A stretch of 64,000 nucleotides of DNA from Microbacterium aerolatum (lineage in GTDB: Bacteria; Actinomycetota; Actinomycetes; Actinomycetales; Microbacteriaceae), in the NCBI RefSeq assembly GCF_007988825.1, contig NZ_BJUW01000009.1, positions 1 through 64,000 on the forward strand. The letters run 5' to 3'. Shown here piece after piece: positions 48,443-58,470 of this stretch. Each line of letters begins with the position of its first letter. The stretch's first letter is position 1. The notes under the pieces were generated by a model. That model saw nothing but the letters and a program-made list of their open reading frames with translations. It was not told the origin of the DNA and did no database searches. The position numbers and the translations under genes are program-made.

Positions 48443-49375
48443 GTGACCCTCCCCGCTTCCCCGCGCTCCGAGCAGGGATTCGGCGTCGCGTACGCCGGGG
48501 GCGCGTATCTGCTGTGGGGTGTCCTGCCGCTGTACTTCCTGCTGCTCGTGCCGACGGGGCCGTGGGAGGTCGTCGCCGCGCGCGTGCTGTTCTCGTTCGT
48601 GTTCTGCGTGCTGCTGCTGACCGTGATGCGCGGATGGCGCCGGATCATGGCCATCATCCGGCAGCCGCGACTGCTCGCCTGGACCGCGCTCGCCGGAGCC
48701 CTGATCTACGTGAACTGGCAGGTGTTCCTGATCGGCACGCTCACCGGCCACGTGGTCGAGACGGCGCTCGGGTACTTCATCAACCCGATCACGACGGTGC
48801 TGCTCGGGGTGTTCGTGCTGCACGAGCGGATCCGCCGACTGCAGTGGGTGGCGATCGGCATCGCGGTGTGCGCGGTCGTCGCGATCATCGTCGGGTACGG
48901 CTCGTTTCCGTGGATCGCGCTGTCGCTGACGGCCTCCTTCGGCATCTACGGACTGATCAAGAAGAAGATCGGCCCTGCGGTGGATGCCGTGAGCGGACTC
49001 ACCCTCGAATCGTTCTGGCTGATCCCGGTCGCCGTCGTCCAGCTCATCGTGGTGGCCCAGACCACCGGCATCACGTTCGGCACGGTGAGCGCCTGGCACA
49101 CGGCGCTGATGCTGTTCGCCGGCGTAGCGACGGCCGTGCCGCTGCTGCTGTTCGCCGCGGGTGCCCGCCGCATCAACCTGACGGTGATCGGGATGATCCA
49201 GTTCATGACCCCGATCATGCAGTTCCTCACCGGGGTGCTGATCCTGCACGAGCCGATGCCAGCAGAGCGGTGGATCGGGTTCATCCTGGTCTGGATCGCG
49301 GTGGGCGTCTTCATCGTCGATCTGCTGCTGTCCGCGCGGCGCGGACGTCGCACCAGACCGGCGCCCATCGTCTGA
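48443..49375 (+). CDS. rarD: RarD/EamA-family transporter
   Basis: 310 residues with a GTG start. Ten membrane helices. The RarD type is shown by G-V-A-Y-A-G-G-A-Y-L-L-W-G-V-L-P-L-Y-F near the start, N-W-Q-V-F-L-I-G-T-L-T-G-H-V-V-E-T-A-L-G-Y-F-I-N-P in the middle and the C-terminal I-Q-F-M-T-P-I-M-Q-F-L-T-G-V-L. The substrate of this group is not well known (chloramphenicol sensitivity in E. coli annotation). Divergent from the Hsp70-like gene; a hairpin follows its stop. Confidence 0.9.
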   Translation: MTLPASPRSEQGFGVAYAGGAYLLWGVLPLYFLLLVPTGPWEVVAARVLFSFVFCVLLLTVMRGWRRIMAIIRQPRLLAWTALAGALIYVNWQVFLIGTLTGHVVETALGYFINPITTVLLGVFVLHERIRRLQWVAIGIAVCAVVAIIVGYGSFPWIALSLTASFGIYGLIKKKIGPAVDAVSGLTLESFWLIPVAVVQLIVVAQTTGITFGTVSAWHTALMLFAGVATAVPLLLFAAGARRINLTVIGMIQFMTPIMQFLTGVLILHEPMPAERWIGFILVWIAVGVFIVDLLLSARRGRRTRPAPIV

Positions 49376-49386
49376 CGTTGAGCGTT

Positions 49387-49403
49387 ATCGGTCCGAGACC
49401 GAT
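49387..49403 (+). terminator. Short hairpin after rarD
   Basis: ATCGGTC CGA GACCGAT, 7-bp stem and 3-base loop, 11 bases after the stop. Weak, no U-run. It could also belong to the livK leader. Confidence 0.4.
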
Positions 49404-49515
49404 CAATAACACACCGTTAACGCATCGCAACACACTCGTGACCTCTTCACGTATAGCTTTGTGTCACGGACGGCGCCCGAGTCGTCTTGGAAGCACGAAT
49501 GAGCAAGGGAGCAGC

Positions 49516-50781
49516 ATGAGCGTCTTCACAAGCACGCGCGCGCGAAAGGTCCTCGGCGGAATCGCCGTGGTCAGCGCAAGCGCGATGATTCTGGCAGGGT
49601 GCAGCGGTGGTGGCGACACCGGATCTTCGGATGAGCCGTCGACGCCCACTGATCGTGAGGATCTCACGCTCAGCATCGGCACCGTCCTGCCGCAGACCGG
49701 CCAGCTCGCCTACCTCGGCCCGCCCGAGGAGGCCGGCGTCGGACTCGCCGTCGCAGAGATCAACGAGGCAGCCCTCGGCATCACCGTCGATGTCGAGTAC
49801 GGCGACTCGGGTGACCCCGACAACAAGGCATTCGAGACCACGGTTCCGCGTCTGCTCGACTCCGGGGTTTCGGCGCTGATCGGCGCGGCATCCTCCGGTG
49901 TCACGAAGCTGTTCCTCGACCAGGCGGTCAGCGCGGGGGTCATCACCTTCTCGCCTGCGAACACGTCGCCGGACTTCACCGAATGGCCGGATGACAACCT
50001 CTACTGGCGCACCGCTCCCAGCGACCTGCTCCAGGGCGAGGTGCTCGCCAGCGAGATCGGCATCGACGGACACGCGAACCTCGGCATCATCTACCTCAAC
50101 GACGCGTACGGTTCGGGTCTGGAGGCATCGCTCACCGAGAACTTCGAAGCCGGCGGCGGCACGATCGTGGCATCCGAGGCGTACAACGCCAACGACACCT
50201 CGTTCGATGCACAGGTCTCTTCGATCCTCGCGCAGAACCCGGATGCGATTGCGGTGATCGGCTTCGAGGAGACCTCGACGATCGTTCCGGCGTTCGTGTC
50301 CAGCGGATTCGACGGCAGCAAGTTCTACTTCGTCGACGGCAACACCCAGCAGTGGGGTGCCGACATGTCGGTGCCGATCGAGGGCAGCAAGGGAACCCAG
50401 CCGGGTCCTGTGCTGGCAGACGACTTCCAGGAGCGTCTGATCGCGCAGTGGCAGGAGCAGTCGGGCGAAGAGCTCGTCGACTTCAACTACGCAGCCGAGT
50501 CGTACGACGCCGTCGTGCTGCTCGCGCTGGCATCGCTGGCTGCGAACTCCACGGAGGCGGCAGACATCGCCGGATCCCTTCAGGACGTCTCCGGCGGCTC
50601 CGGAGATGGCGAGAAGTGCGACTCCTTCGAGGCCTGCGCACAGATCATCCTCGATGGCGGCATGGCCGACTACGACGGTTACTCCGGCGCGATCACGTTC
50701 GACGAGAACGGTGACCCGACCGAGGCGACCATCGGTGTCTTCCAGTACGGCGCAGACAACACGCACGAGCGCATCAACTGA
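49516..50781 (+). CDS. livK: Branched-chain amino acid ABC transporter, substrate-binding lipoprotein
   Basis: 421 residues from the ATG at 49516 (GGGAGC upstream). A lipoprotein signal with lipobox L-A-G-C at about 26-29 is followed by a Ser/Gly/Asp linker. Periplasmic-binding-protein type 1 fold: I-G-T-V-L-P-Q-T-G-Q-L-A-Y-L-G-P, then G-A-A-S-S-G-V-T and S-P-A-N-T-S-P-D-F-T. Captures leucine-type amino acids or related amides. The cognate ATPase and permease genes (livF-livG-livM-livH) lie 1.1 kb away on the other strand, separated by an epimerase gene. A much longer in-frame start antisense-overlaps rarD and was rejected. Confidence 0.92.
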   Translation: MSVFTSTRARKVLGGIAVVSASAMILAGCSGGGDTGSSDEPSTPTDREDLTLSIGTVLPQTGQLAYLGPPEEAGVGLAVAEINEAALGITVDVEYGDSGDPDNKAFETTVPRLLDSGVSALIGAASSGVTKLFLDQAVSAGVITFSPANTSPDFTEWPDDNLYWRTAPSDLLQGEVLASEIGIDGHANLGIIYLNDAYGSGLEASLTENFEAGGGTIVASEAYNANDTSFDAQVSSILAQNPDAIAVIGFEETSTIVPAFVSSGFDGSKFYFVDGNTQQWGADMSVPIEGSKGTQPGPVLADDFQERLIAQWQEQSGEELVDFNYAAESYDAVVLLALASLAANSTEAADIAGSLQDVSGGSGDGEKCDSFEACAQIILDGGMADYDGYSGAITFDENGDPTEATIGVFQYGADNTHERIN

Positions 50782-50794
50782 TACGCATGCACGA

Positions 50795-50826
50795 CGAAGG
50801 CCGGGTGCTGAGGCGCCCGGCCTTCG
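50795..50826. terminator. Hairpin terminator between livK and the epimerase gene
   Basis: CGAAGGCCGGG / CCCGGCCTTCG with a 10-base loop region (TGCTGAGGCG), an 11-bp perfect stem between two convergent stops. It can serve both. Confidence 0.8.
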
Positions 50827-50832
50827 CCGTGT

Positions 50833-51822
50833 CTAGCCCGCTGAGCGGGCGTGCGCGATCATGCGGTCGAACCTGGCGTCGAGCTCGGCATCGACCACCC
50901 GGGCCCCCGGGTTCGCGTCGTAGTGCGCGAGGATCCGCCTTGCGCCCTCGTCGAACGTGATGGTCGTGGCGAACTCGGGCACGAGTGTCTGCACCTTCGC
51001 GGTGTCGAACAGGCTGGAGTGCGCCTTGTCGCCGAGCAGAGTCGGCCCGAGGTCGGGCGCGATCGCGGCGATCGTGTCGGAGGCGACATGCACCAGCTCC
51101 GGCTCACCTGCGCCGGCCGCCTCGGCCAGCCACGTGTAGATCTGGTTCCAGGTCGGAGCGTGCGATCCGGTGATGGTGAAGTCCTCGTCGATCGCGCCGG
51201 GATGCCCGATCAGGCCCGTGAACGCGACCGCGAAGTCGTCGGCATGCGTGATGGTCCACAGGATCGTGCCGTCGCCGTGCACGACGACGGGGCGTCCATC
51301 CCGCATGCGGGCGATGTCGTTCCAGCGCCCGAGCGTCGGGAGCATCTGCTCGTCGTAGGTGTGCGACGGGCGCACGATCGTGACCGGGAGGCCGCGATCG
51401 CGGGATGCCGCGAGCAGCAGTTCCTCGCACGCGATCTTGTCGCGGGAGTACTGCCAGAACGGGTTCTCCAGCGGCGTGCGCTCAGTGATCGGCAGTCGCG
51501 CCGGCGGCTTCTGGTACGCCGACGCCGAGCTGATGAAGACGTACTGTCCCGTGCGGCCCTCGAACACCCTGAGGCCCGTGGCGACATCGGTCGGGGAGAA
51601 CGAGAGGAAGTCGGCGACGGCGTCGAACTCGCGACCGCCGAGCGCGTCCTTCAACGCCGCGGCATCGTGGACGTCCGCTGAGACGACGGTGACGGCATCC
51701 GGCAGCTCGCGCCGCGCGCTGCCTCGGTTGACCACCGTCACGTCGTGCCCGCGCTCCACCGAGCGGCGCACGCAGGCCGCGCTGATCGTGCCGGTTCCGC
51801 CCAGATACAGGATGCTCGTCAT
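50833..51822 (-). CDS. NAD-dependent epimerase/dehydratase family protein
   Basis: 329 residues from the ATG at 51822; a GTG two codons upstream is possible. Extended SDR with the nucleotide loop Y-L-G-G-T-G-T-I-S (G-x-x-G-x-x-S variant) at 6-14 and a Y-x-x-x-K site in W-Q-Y-S-R-D-K-I. Tight turns and I-V-R-P-S-H-T-Y follow, as in sugar-nucleotide epimerase-like reductases. Substrate unknown. Placed inside the liv region without an evident link to amino acid uptake; monocistronic by appearance. Confidence 0.82.
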   Translation of the reverse strand: MTSILYLGGTGTISAACVRRSVERGHDVTVVNRGSARRELPDAVTVVSADVHDAAALKDALGGREFDAVADFLSFSPTDVATGLRVFEGRTGQYVFISSASAYQKPPARLPITERTPLENPFWQYSRDKIACEELLLAASRDRGLPVTIVRPSHTYDEQMLPTLGRWNDIARMRDGRPVVVHGDGTILWTITHADDFAVAFTGLIGHPGAIDEDFTITGSHAPTWNQIYTWLAEAAGAGEPELVHVASDTIAAIAPDLGPTLLGDKAHSSLFDTAKVQTLVPEFATTITFDEGARRILAHYDANPGARVVDAELDARFDRMIAHARSAG

Positions 51823-51872
51823 GGGCACGAGCCTACGGGGACTCCTTCACGGAAGTGGCCGATGGGTGCGGC

Positions 51873-52652
51873 TCAGTCTGCGTCGGTGCCGAGCGTCCCC
51901 AGATACAGGCCGATGACCTTCGGGTCGTTCAGCAGATCGCGTCCTGTGCCGGTGTACGCGTCATGGCCCTGGTCGAGGACGTACCCGCGGTCGCAGATCT
52001 GCAGGCATCGACGGGCATTCTGCTCGACCATGATCGTGGTGACACCGGCCTTGTTGATGTCCGAGACGCGAATGAACGCGTCGTCCTGGCGCACGGGGGA
52101 CAGGCCGGCCGACGGCTCGTCCAGCAGCAATACGGATGGATCCATCATCAGCGCCCTGGACATGGCCACCATCTGCCGTTCACCGCCGGAAAGCGACCCC
52201 GCGCGCTGCTTCAGCCTCGCGCCCAGCTCGGCGAAGATGCCGGTGACGAACTCGAGCCTCTCCTTGTACGCCTTCGGACGCTGGATGATGCCCATCTGAA
52301 GGTTCTCCTCGATGCTCAGCGAGGGGAAGACGTTGTTCGTCTGCGGGACGAACCCGACACCGCGCTGAACGAGCTGGTTGGCCTTGAGTCCGACGATGCT
52401 CTCACCGTTGACGAGGATGTCACCGCCTCTGACCTGCACCTGTCCGAAGATCGCCTTCAGCAGCGTCGACTTGCCGGCGCCGTTCGGCCCGATGATGCCG
52501 ATCAGCTCGCCCTTTGCGGCCGTGAGGTTCGTGTCCGTGAGGATGTTCACACCAGGCAGATAGCCGGCGGTGAGCCCCTTCACCTCGACGACGACCTCGG
52601 CGGTGTCGGGCGTCGGCTCCGCGGCCGGGGCTGTGGCGGGAATGCTCATCAC
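51873..52652 (-). CDS. livF: Branched-chain amino acid ABC transporter ATP-binding protein LivF
   Basis: 259 residues. Walker A G-P-N-G-A-G-K-S-T, Q-loop, signature L-S-G-G-E-R-Q-M, Walker B L-L-L-D-E-P-S-A-G-L. The LivF type is indicated by I-M-V-E-Q-N-A-R-R after the H-loop region and by the shorter N-terminus. It overlaps livG by four bases. It hydrolyses ATP with LivG to drive uptake through LivH-LivM. Confidence 0.93.
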   Translation of the reverse strand: MMSIPATAPAAEPTPDTAEVVVEVKGLTAGYLPGVNILTDTNLTAAKGELIGIIGPNGAGKSTLLKAIFGQVQVRGGDILVNGESIVGLKANQLVQRGVGFVPQTNNVFPSLSIEENLQMGIIQRPKAYKERLEFVTGIFAELGARLKQRAGSLSGGERQMVAMSRALMMDPSVLLLDEPSAGLSPVRQDDAFIRVSDINKAGVTTIMVEQNARRCLQICDRGYVLDQGHDAYTGTGRDLLNDPKVIGLYLGTLGTDAD

Positions 52653-53620
52653 TTCTCCTCCTCTGCGGATTGGACGGCCGCCTCATGCTCTTCGCGGATC
52701 TCCTCGAGCATCTCCTCTGCGGACTCGTCGAGCTCACCCTTGTAGCGGCCGGTGACGACACCGAGGTCGACATCCTGGTGGCTGCCGAGATAGGCGTCGA
52801 TGACGGCCTGATCCTGCATCACGGCATCCGGCGGCCCCTCGGCGACGACACGCCCTTCCGCCATGACGACGACCCAGTCCGCGATGTGGCGAACCATGTT
52901 CATGTCGTGCTCGACGAACAGGACCGTCATGCCGAGCTGCTTGAGATCGAGGATGTGATCCAGCAGCGACTGGGTGAGCGCCGGGTTGACGCCTGCCATC
53001 GGCTCGTCCAGCATCACGAGGTTCGGGTCGCGCATCAGCGCACGCGCCATCTCGAGCAGCTTGCGCTGTCCGCCCGAGAGGCTGGCGGCATAGTCCTGCG
53101 CCTTGGAGTCGAGCTTGAAGCGCGTCAGAAGATCCATCGCCTTGGCTTCGAGCTCGGTGTCCTGCTTGCGCCAGATCGCCGGGATCAGACTGGGCAGGAT
53201 GCTCTCACCCTTCTGATCCGGTGCGCCGAGCTTCATGTTCTCGAGGACGGTGAGCAGGGAGAGGGCCTTGGTGAGCTGGAACGTGCGCACCTGTCCCATC
53301 CGAGCCACCTTGAACGAGGGGACGCCGGAGAGCTGGTGGCCGTCGAAGCTCCACTTCCCGGTGTTCGGTTTGTCGAACCCGCAGAGCAGGTTGAACAGCG
53401 TCGTCTTGCCGGCCCCGTTGGGTCCGATCAGCGCAGTGATCGCGTTCCGCGGGATCTCCAGATGCTCGACGTCGACGGCCGTGAGGCCGCCGAACCGGCG
53501 AGTGACGTGATCCGCGACGAGGATCGGGTCGACCTTCTCGCACCCAGGGGCGGCATCCCCTTTGTGCAGGCCGACCGTCTTGACCCGGCCGGTGTTCGGT
53601 GCAGCGTTGTTATTTGACAA
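52649..53620 (-). CDS. livG: Branched-chain amino acid ABC transporter ATP-binding protein LivG
   Basis: 323 residues, longer than E. coli LivG (about 255) through an N-terminal extension of about 30 and an acidic helical tail of about 40 (E-S-A-E-E-M-L-E-E-I-R-E-E-H). Walker A G-P-N-G-A-G-K-T-T, signature L-S-G-G-Q-R-K-L-L-E-M-A-R, Walker B V-M-L-D-E-P-M-A-G-V, H-loop F-V-E-H-D-M. The start lies inside livM's end (11-bp overlap). The acidic tail is not needed for the ATPase and is of unknown use. Confidence 0.93.
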   Translation of the reverse strand: MSNNNAAPNTGRVKTVGLHKGDAAPGCEKVDPILVADHVTRRFGGLTAVDVEHLEIPRNAITALIGPNGAGKTTLFNLLCGFDKPNTGKWSFDGHQLSGVPSFKVARMGQVRTFQLTKALSLLTVLENMKLGAPDQKGESILPSLIPAIWRKQDTELEAKAMDLLTRFKLDSKAQDYAASLSGGQRKLLEMARALMRDPNLVMLDEPMAGVNPALTQSLLDHILDLKQLGMTVLFVEHDMNMVRHIADWVVVMAEGRVVAEGPPDAVMQDQAVIDAYLGSHQDVDLGVVTGRYKGELDESAEEMLEEIREEHEAAVQSAEEEK

Positions 53621-54587
53621 AGGTCAGCTCCCTCTTGTTTCCGAGGAGCCCCTGCGGCCGGAAGATCACCAGCAGCATGAGCGCGACTCCGACGATCACG
53701 AAGCGGAGAGTCGCCGCCTGGATCGCCGACATGGGCAGGATGCCCTCAGCGGCGAGGCTCGGCAGCACGCCCTCGAGGAAGGCCATGATCACCCAGAAGA
53801 TCAGCGCGCCCAGGGCGGGGCCGAACACGGTCGCGGCACCGCCGAGCAGCAGGATCGTCCAGAGGAAGAAGGTCAGCGACGTCGTATAGCTGGCAGGGAC
53901 GACCGCGGACGGCAGTGCGAACACCGCCCCGCCGAGACCGCCCATGATCCCGCCGATCACGAGCGCCTGCATCTTGTACGAGAAGACGTTCTTGCCGAGC
54001 GATCGCACGGCATCCTCGTCTTCGCGGATGCCCTTGAGCACGCGACCCCACGGGCTGCGCATGAGCGCCCAGACGAGATAGACGCACACGGCGAGAACGA
54101 GCAGGCCGAACACGCGCACCCAGAGCTGATTGGCGTTGAACGTCCACGGGCCGAAGCCGTACGTCCCTTCGGGGAACGGGTTCGCGGCACGGAACCCGGC
54201 GTGGTAACCGCCGAGTCCGTCTGCCGCGTTGGTGTGCTCCTCGAACGCCGTCGAGGTGAACAGCAGTCGCACGATCTCGGCTGCGGCGATCGTCGCGATG
54301 GCCAGATAGTCCGCCCGCAGTCGCAGCGTCGGAATGCCGAGGATGAAGGCGAACACCGTCGACATCACCATGCCGACGAGGATCCCCACCCACCAGGGCA
54401 GGCCGAACGACAGGATCGAGATCGCATAGCTGTACGCGCCGATGGCCATGAAGCCGGCCATGCCGAAGTTGAGCAGACCGGCGTAGCCGAAGTGCACGGC
54501 CAGTCCGGTCGCGGCGATCGCGTAGGCGATCGTGGTCGGGCTCAGCATCCATGCTGCGGTGTTGCTGAAAATCGCTCCCCAGTCCAT
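53610..54587 (-). CDS. livM: Branched-chain amino acid ABC transporter permease LivM
   Basis: 325 residues from the ATG at 54587. About eight to ten membrane helices. Family marks: G-Y-A-G-L-L-N-F-G-M-A-G-F-M-A-I-G-A-Y, R-L-R-A-D-Y-L-A-I-A-T-I-A-A-A-E-I and the EAA-like G-R-V-L-K-G-I-R-E-D-E-D-A-V-R-S-L-G-K-N. Two bases after the livH stop, so coupled. It forms the channel with LivH. Confidence 0.93.
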   Translation of the reverse strand: MDWGAIFSNTAAWMLSPTTIAYAIAATGLAVHFGYAGLLNFGMAGFMAIGAYSYAISILSFGLPWWVGILVGMVMSTVFAFILGIPTLRLRADYLAIATIAAAEIVRLLFTSTAFEEHTNAADGLGGYHAGFRAANPFPEGTYGFGPWTFNANQLWVRVFGLLVLAVCVYLVWALMRSPWGRVLKGIREDEDAVRSLGKNVFSYKMQALVIGGIMGGLGGAVFALPSAVVPASYTTSLTFFLWTILLLGGAATVFGPALGALIFWVIMAFLEGVLPSLAAEGILPMSAIQAATLRFVIVGVALMLLVIFRPQGLLGNKRELTFVK

Positions 54588-54589
54588 GG

Positions 54590-55909
54590 TCAACCGATCC
54601 TTTCTTTTCGACCGAGAATGCCCTGCGGTCGAAACAGCAGCACCAGAATCAGGATGGCAAGCGCTCCGACGTACTTCAGGTCGGAGGGCAGCCAGAGAGT
54701 GGACACCTCGACGAGCAGGCCGACGATGATCGCGCCGATCAGGGCGCCGAACGCGGTGCCGAGGCCTCCCAGCGTGACGGCGGCGAAGATGAGGAGCAGG
54801 ATGTGGACGCCCATGTCCCAGCGCACGCCGGGACGGAAGTACGCCCAGAGGATGCCGCCGAGCGCTGCCAGTGCGGCTGCGAGGATCCACACGATCCTGA
54901 TCACCCTGTCGACGTTGATGCCGGATGCCGCGGCGAGCGTCGGGTTGTCGGAGATCGCCCTGGTCGCCTTGCCCGTGCGGGTCTTCAGCAGCCACAGTGC
55001 GACGGCGACGATCACGACCACGCTGATGCCCATCGACATCATGTCGATGACGCTGAGCTTGATCGGACCCCAGATGGTGATCTTCGGTGCGCCGGCGTTC
55101 GGCAGCTGAACGGTCCCGCCGCCGAAGAAGAAGAGGAAGACGTAGCGCAGCGCGAACGAGAAGCCGATGCTGACGATCATCAGGGGGATGATGCCCATTC
55201 CCCGTCTTCGCAGCGGCTTCCACAACCCGACGTCCATCAGGTAGCCGAATATCCCACCGCAGATCACCACGAGCGGGATCGTCAGCCACATCGGGACGGC
55301 CAGCGTCACACCGAACACGACGGCCATCACCGCGCCGAACGTGACCATCTCCGCGTGGGCGAAGTTCGTCAGGTTCATGGTGCCGAAGATCAGCGAGACG
55401 CCGATGGCGGCGAGTGCGAGGAGCAGGCCGAAATTGAGGCCGTTGATGAGCCGCTCGACCAGCTGATCGACGAAGCTCGTCGTCTCGCGGACCCCCTCGC
55501 CGAGGAACAGGTTGATGATGACGCGATTGCCGAGACCGAACTCGACTTCCTGCGACGCCGAGTCGCCCTCCACGATCACCCCGTCCGGGAGGGTGGATTC
55601 GTCGACGGTCAGCGTGAACGTGCCCTTCTCCGGCACGTACAGCGTCCAGCGACCGGTGTCGTCGGTCTCTGTCTCCGCTTCGAAGCCGCCGCCCTCGATC
55701 GACACCACCACTCCGGGCAGCGGATCGTCGTCGTATCGGATGACGCCTGCGAAGAAGAAGTCGGTGACCTCTTGCTCATCCGTGCTGTCGTCGCTTTCGG
55801 CGAACGCAGCCGGTGCTGCCGTCAGCAGCATCATCGCTGCCAACATCGCGCTGAGCAAAGCGATCACCCACGGCACCGTCCGACGCTTGTGGCTGGTCGT
55901 CAGTTCCAC
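54590..55909 (-). CDS. livH: LivH-type ABC permease fused to an exported beta-sandwich domain
   Basis: 439 residues from the GTG at 55909, GGGGAGG four bases upstream. Residues 1-37 form a Sec signal peptide (cleavage near A-A-F-A). Residues 50-115 are a carboxypeptidase-regulatory-like beta domain (F-F-F-A-G-V-I-R-Y, L-P-G-V-V-V-S-I-E, D-D-T-G-R-W-T-L). Residues 150-439 are a full LivH permease, with F-G-T-M-N-L-T-N-F-A-H-A-E and A-I-S-D-N-P-T-L-A-A-A-S-G-I. Ordinary LivH is about 300 residues. The domain is predicted outside and may help dock LivK or contact the wall. A longer in-frame start was rejected for lack of a ribosome site. Confidence 0.88.
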   Translation of the reverse strand: MELTTSHKRRTVPWVIALLSAMLAAMMLLTAAPAAFAESDDSTDEQEVTDFFFAGVIRYDDDPLPGVVVSIEGGGFEAETETDDTGRWTLYVPEKGTFTLTVDESTLPDGVIVEGDSASQEVEFGLGNRVIINLFLGEGVRETTSFVDQLVERLINGLNFGLLLALAAIGVSLIFGTMNLTNFAHAEMVTFGAVMAVVFGVTLAVPMWLTIPLVVICGGIFGYLMDVGLWKPLRRRGMGIIPLMIVSIGFSFALRYVFLFFFGGGTVQLPNAGAPKITIWGPIKLSVIDMMSMGISVVVIVAVALWLLKTRTGKATRAISDNPTLAAASGINVDRVIRIVWILAAALAALGGILWAYFRPGVRWDMGVHILLLIFAAVTLGGLGTAFGALIGAIIVGLLVEVSTLWLPSDLKYVGALAILILVLLFRPQGILGRKERIG

Positions 55910-57632
<1,723 letters not shown>

Positions 57633-57641
57633 GTCGGTGTC

Positions 57642-57670
57642 GTGTCAATGCCGCGGAGCGGCGTTGACAC
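57642..57670 (+). terminator. Hairpin terminator of guaB
   Basis: 13-bp stem GTGTCAATGCCGC / GCGGCGTTGACAC with one T-G pair and a 3-base loop, 9 bases after the stop. Confidence 0.78.
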
Positions 57671-57749
57671 GTACCGACTCAGGCCCCGCGAGGCCGCCGA
57701 AGGCGCCCGAGTCGAAACCATTCCTGCGCAGCATCCTCGATTCTTGACC

Positions 57750-57806
57750 GGAGGTGTCGCCTTCTGCCGCTCGCGGTGCCGTGATGCGACAACTTCGGCC
57801 ACCTCC
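57750..57806 (+). repeat. 57-bp repeat, copy 1
   Basis: Starts GGAGGTGTCGC, ends GGCCACCTCC; the ends form an inverted repeat (GGAGGTG/CACCTCC). TGTCGC and GCGACA form a second inner inverted pair. Core: TGCCGCTCGCGG. Confidence 0.85.
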
Positions 57807-57833
57807 CGGGGTTAGCGTCGGTGCGTCGTGACC

Positions 57834-57890
57834 GGAGGTGTCGGCTTCTGCCGCTCGCGGTGCCGTGATGCGACAACTTCGGCCACCTCC
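57834..57890 (+). repeat. 57-bp repeat, copy 2
   Basis: Identical to copy 1 except for one C-to-G change at the tenth or eleventh base; exactly 84 bp downstream of it. Confidence 0.85.
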
Positions 57891-57951
57891 AGGGGGTGGG
57901 CCGGCGGCCGGCGGGGTACCGGATGCCGCGTGCCCGGCGTAGCGTGCCGGT

Positions 57952-58266
57952 ATGTGCCGCAACATCGTCCCGCTGAACAACCTGAAGCCCGCCGCGACCG
58001 ACCAGGAGTGTCAGGACGCGGCTGTGCAGTTCGTCCGCAAGATCTCCGGGTCCAACGCCCCGTCGCGGGCGAACCAGGCGGTGTTCGACCGCGCTGTCGC
58101 CGAGATCGCGGAGGCGACCCGGCGCCTTCTCGATGACCTCGTCACCTCCGCGCCGCCGAAGAACCGCGAGCAGGAAGCGGCGAAGCGCCAGGCCCGCTCC
58201 GCCGAGCGCTACGAGGCGATCAGGGTCTACCAGGAGGAGAAGCGCGCCGCCCGCGCCGCGGGCTGA
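57952..58266 (+). CDS. DUF2277 family protein
   Basis: 104 residues beginning MCRNIVPLNNLKPAATDQEC, the diagnostic opening of DUF2277 (M-C-R-N-I-K-x-L-x-N-x-x-P-P-A-T-x-x-E). It continues with A-A-V-Q-F-V-R-K-I-S-G and ends in a helical Arg/Glu-rich tail. Small cytosolic protein of unknown function found in many actinobacteria. Flanked on both sides by two copies of the 57-bp repeat. Confidence 0.85.
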   Translation: MCRNIVPLNNLKPAATDQECQDAAVQFVRKISGSNAPSRANQAVFDRAVAEIAEATRRLLDDLVTSAPPKNREQEAAKRQARSAERYEAIRVYQEEKRAARAAG

Positions 58267-58284
58267 GCGGCCCCACCCGCTGCG

Positions 58285-58341
58285 GGAGGTGTCGCTTCGT
58301 GCCGCTCCGACCGCCTCGCAGCGACCATTCGCACCACCTCC
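58285..58341 (+). repeat. 57-bp repeat, copy 3
   Basis: Starts GGAGGTGTCGC, ends CACCACCTCC, exactly 57 bp. The inside differs more from copies 1-2 but keeps TGCCGCTC and GCGAC. Confidence 0.78.
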
Positions 58342-58368
58342 CGGCGAGGCCAACGGGTCGCGCGAGCG

Positions 58369-58425
58369 GGAGGTGTCGCATCCTGCCGCTCGCGGCACCT
58401 CACAGCGGCAACAGCGGCCACCTCC
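58369..58425 (+). repeat. 57-bp repeat, copy 4
   Basis: Starts GGAGGTGTCGC, ends GGCCACCTCC, 57 bp. Keeps TGCCGCTCGCGG and can form TGCCGCT/AGCGGCA. It lies 84 bp after copy 3, the same step as copies 1-2. Confidence 0.8.
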
Positions 58426-58470
58426 CGGGCAGATGGCCGGGCCGAACGGCACGCCCGGTAGGCTTGACCC

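Larger units (their letters stand above)
57671..57951. other. Repeat-bearing intergenic region guaB / DUF2277
   Basis: No gene is credible here. It holds a degenerate GAGTCGAAACC element (57709-57719) and 57-bp repeats 1 and 2. Confidence 0.7.

Noticed and set aside
46382..49249. Longer start for the Hsp70-like gene (955 codons)
   Set aside because: The extra 304 residues are antisense to rarD and His/Arg/Asp-rich. The ATG at 48337 has a ribosome site and starts directly with the ATPase fold.
57750..58425. CRISPR array
   Set aside because: Four repeats in two pairs with a gene between; repeats are too long and no cas genes are present.
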